A DNA stretch of 64,000 bases from contig NZ_JAAMPT010000209.1 in assembly GCF_012911605.1 (NCBI RefSeq), positions 248,001-312,000 of the forward strand, written 5' to 3'. Positions 62,803-64,000 of this stretch are shown here, one piece after another (position 1 is the stretch's first letter; every line of letters begins with the position of its first letter). The stretch comes from Flavobacterium solisilvae. Its GTDB lineage: Bacteria > Bacteroidota > Bacteroidia > Flavobacteriales > Flavobacteriaceae. The notes below the pieces were generated by a model. That model ran no database searches. It was not told where the DNA came from and saw nothing but the letters and a program-made list of their open reading frames with translations. The translations under genes were made by a program, and so were the position numbers.

Positions 62803-64000
62803 ATGAATTATTTTATAGAAGTAATAGTTCCGTTATCACTACCTAAAACCTTTACTTACAAGGTTTCAGAAGCTGAATATTATTTCATAAAAAAAGGAAT
62901 GCGAATTTCTGTTCCATTTGGTAAAAACAAAGTTTACACAGCTTTAGTAATCGATTTACATCAAAATCCGCCAACTTTATACGAAGCCAAAGAAATTCAT
63001 CAAATTCTGGATGAAAAACCAATCGTAAACGAACTTCAAATTAGTCATTGGTTTTGGATTGCTTCCTATTATATGTGTAACATTGGCGATGTTTATCGTG
63101 GCGCTTTGCCATCGGCATTGGTTTTAGAAAGCGAAACTATCATCACGTTACAAACTTCAACAGTTGTTGATGAAACCGAATTATCTGATGATGAGTTTTT
63201 AATCTACGAAGCGTTGCAACATCAATCGTCGTTAAAAATTCAAAATATTGTTGCTATTTTGAATAAGAAAACGGTTTTTCCGGTAATTCAAAAATTATTG
63301 CACAAAAATATTATTTCGCTTCAAGAAGAAATTCAAGAAGAATACAAACCAAAATTGGTTAAATACATTCGCTTGCATCAAGATTATCAAGAAGAAAATA
63401 AGTTGGTTGAACTTTTGGATAACTTAAAATCCGATAAAAGAAAAAATCTGGTTTTGCAGTATTTTCAATTGCATGCTCAACAAAAAAATCCTATTTCGAT
63501 AAAACAATTAGCTGAAACAGCCAGCGCTTCATCATCGATTGTAAAAGCATTGGTCGAAAAAAATATTTTTGAAGAGTATCATATTAAGGAAGACAGAGTA
63601 AATTTTGATAAAAATAAAACTGAAAATCAGCTTGCGTTAAGCGATGCACAGCAAACCGCATTTACTGAAATTGAAAAAGCATTCACTGAAAAAGATATTT
63701 GTCTTTTACACGGCGTAACTTCCAGCGGAAAAACAGAGATTTATACGAAATTAATAGAACATTATATTAAGGAAGGAAAACAGGTTTTATATCTTTTGCC
63801 TGAAATTGCTTTAACAACCCAACTTGTTTCTCGATTAACACAGTATTTTGGGAATAAAGTTGCCGTTTTTCATTCGAAGTATAATAATAATGAACGAGTA
63901 GAAGTTTGGCAAAATGTGCTTCAAAATTCTGAGAAAGCTCAAATTGTTATTGGAGCAAGATCGGCTTTGTTTTTACCTTTTTCTAATTTAGGATTAATCA
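62803..64000 (+). CDS. priA: Primosomal protein N' (PriA), 5' part; runs off the right edge
   Basis: From ATG 62803 the frame stays open to the window end (399 codons). The N-terminus YFIEVIVPLSLPKTFTYKV is the PriA 3' DNA-binding domain, and LLHGVTSSGKTEIYT is its Walker A helicase motif. PriA restarts stalled replication forks. The helicase core and the zinc-binding part are outside the window. The start lies 28 bp after the dispersed repeat. Confidence 0.92.
   Translation, partial: MNYFIEVIVPLSLPKTFTYKVSEAEYYFIKKGMRISVPFGKNKVYTALVIDLHQNPPTLYEAKEIHQILDEKPIVNELQISHWFWIASYYMCNIGDVYRGALPSALVLESETIITLQTSTVVDETELSDDEFLIYEALQHQSSLKIQNIVAILNKKTVFPVIQKLLHKNIISLQEEIQEEYKPKLVKYIRLHQDYQEENKLVELLDNLKSDKRKNLVLQYFQLHAQQKNPISIKQLAETASASSSIVKALVEKNIFEEYHIKEDRVNFDKNKTENQLALSDAQQTAFTEIEKAFTEKDICLLHGVTSSGKTEIYTKLIEHYIKEGKQVLYLLPEIALTTQLVSRLTQYFGNKVAVFHSKYNNNERVEVWQNVLQNSEKAQIVIGARSALFLPFSNLGLI

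Overview
The window looks like a chromosomal segment of a flavobacterium (Bacteroidota, family Flavobacteriaceae, probably Flavobacterium or a close relative). The evidence is the low GC content, the gene content (BshC, ClpC with a UVR linker, a ResB-CcsA fusion, an aerotolerance/vWA protein, a SatD-DUF3307 pair, many small SPII lipoproteins), and the promoters. The Bacteroidota -7 element TAnnTTTG recurs upstream of genes, and ribosome binding sites are A-rich rather than Shine-Dalgarno. No prophage, CRISPR array, insertion sequence or transposase was seen. Most of the window is housekeeping, with a few accessory islands.

Layout. 1-5.8 kb: 5' part of a threonine-pathway aspartokinase (thrA, minus) behind a Thr-rich leader peptide, then hutH, a VapC-like toxin with its antitoxin, and a membrane/RimK cluster (DUF1304, YetF/DUF421, RimB-RimK fusion). 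5.9-20 kb: clpC, gyrA, a TPR protein, lpdA, an ABC exporter, truA, an unrecognised conserved protein, a metallo-hydrolase and two small envelope proteins. 20-29 kb: an esterase, an unusually AT-rich glycosyltransferase/membrane pair, a dihydroorotase-like protein that has lost its metal ligands and is coupled to a vWA membrane protein, a lactonase, a DEAD-box helicase and ndk. 29.7-35.8 kb: a dispersed palindromic repeat, bshC, a lipoprotein with an internal duplication, a cysteine desulfurase, an NlpC/P60 hydrolase and a thiolase. 36 kb: a Ser-Pro-Arg tRNA cluster. 36.4-41 kb: an OmpA-like lipoprotein, a glycosyltransferase, an HsdR-N-like protein, holA and small proteins. 41.2-42.4 kb: an accessory patch holding a doubly frameshifted chimeric pseudogene and a cassette-like gene bounded by GTTAGCAAC motifs. 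42.6-64 kb: ResB-CcsA, an ECF sigma/anti-sigma pair, glutathione peroxidase, a sirtuin, purB, a CPA2 antiporter, guaB, a TPR histidine kinase, HMG-CoA lyase, the SatD-DUF3307 operon behind three tandem operator-like repeats, pyrD, a second histidine kinase, nadC, a YihY protein, a second copy of the dispersed repeat, and the 5' part of priA.

How the genes work together. Nucleotide synthesis is represented by purB, guaB, pyrD and ndk. Amino-acid flux is represented by thrA with a probable attenuator, hutH, HMG-CoA lyase and thiolase. Redox and envelope stress are represented by bshC, glutathione peroxidase, ClpC, the ECF pair and the two sensor kinases. The items most worth following up are the Thr leader, the degenerate dihydroorotase coupled to the vWA protein, the paired repeat element with an exchanged core, the cassette-like island with its chimeric pseudogene, and the SatD operator array. 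Several promoters place the -7 box only 4-6 nt before the start codon, which suggests leaderless mRNAs.
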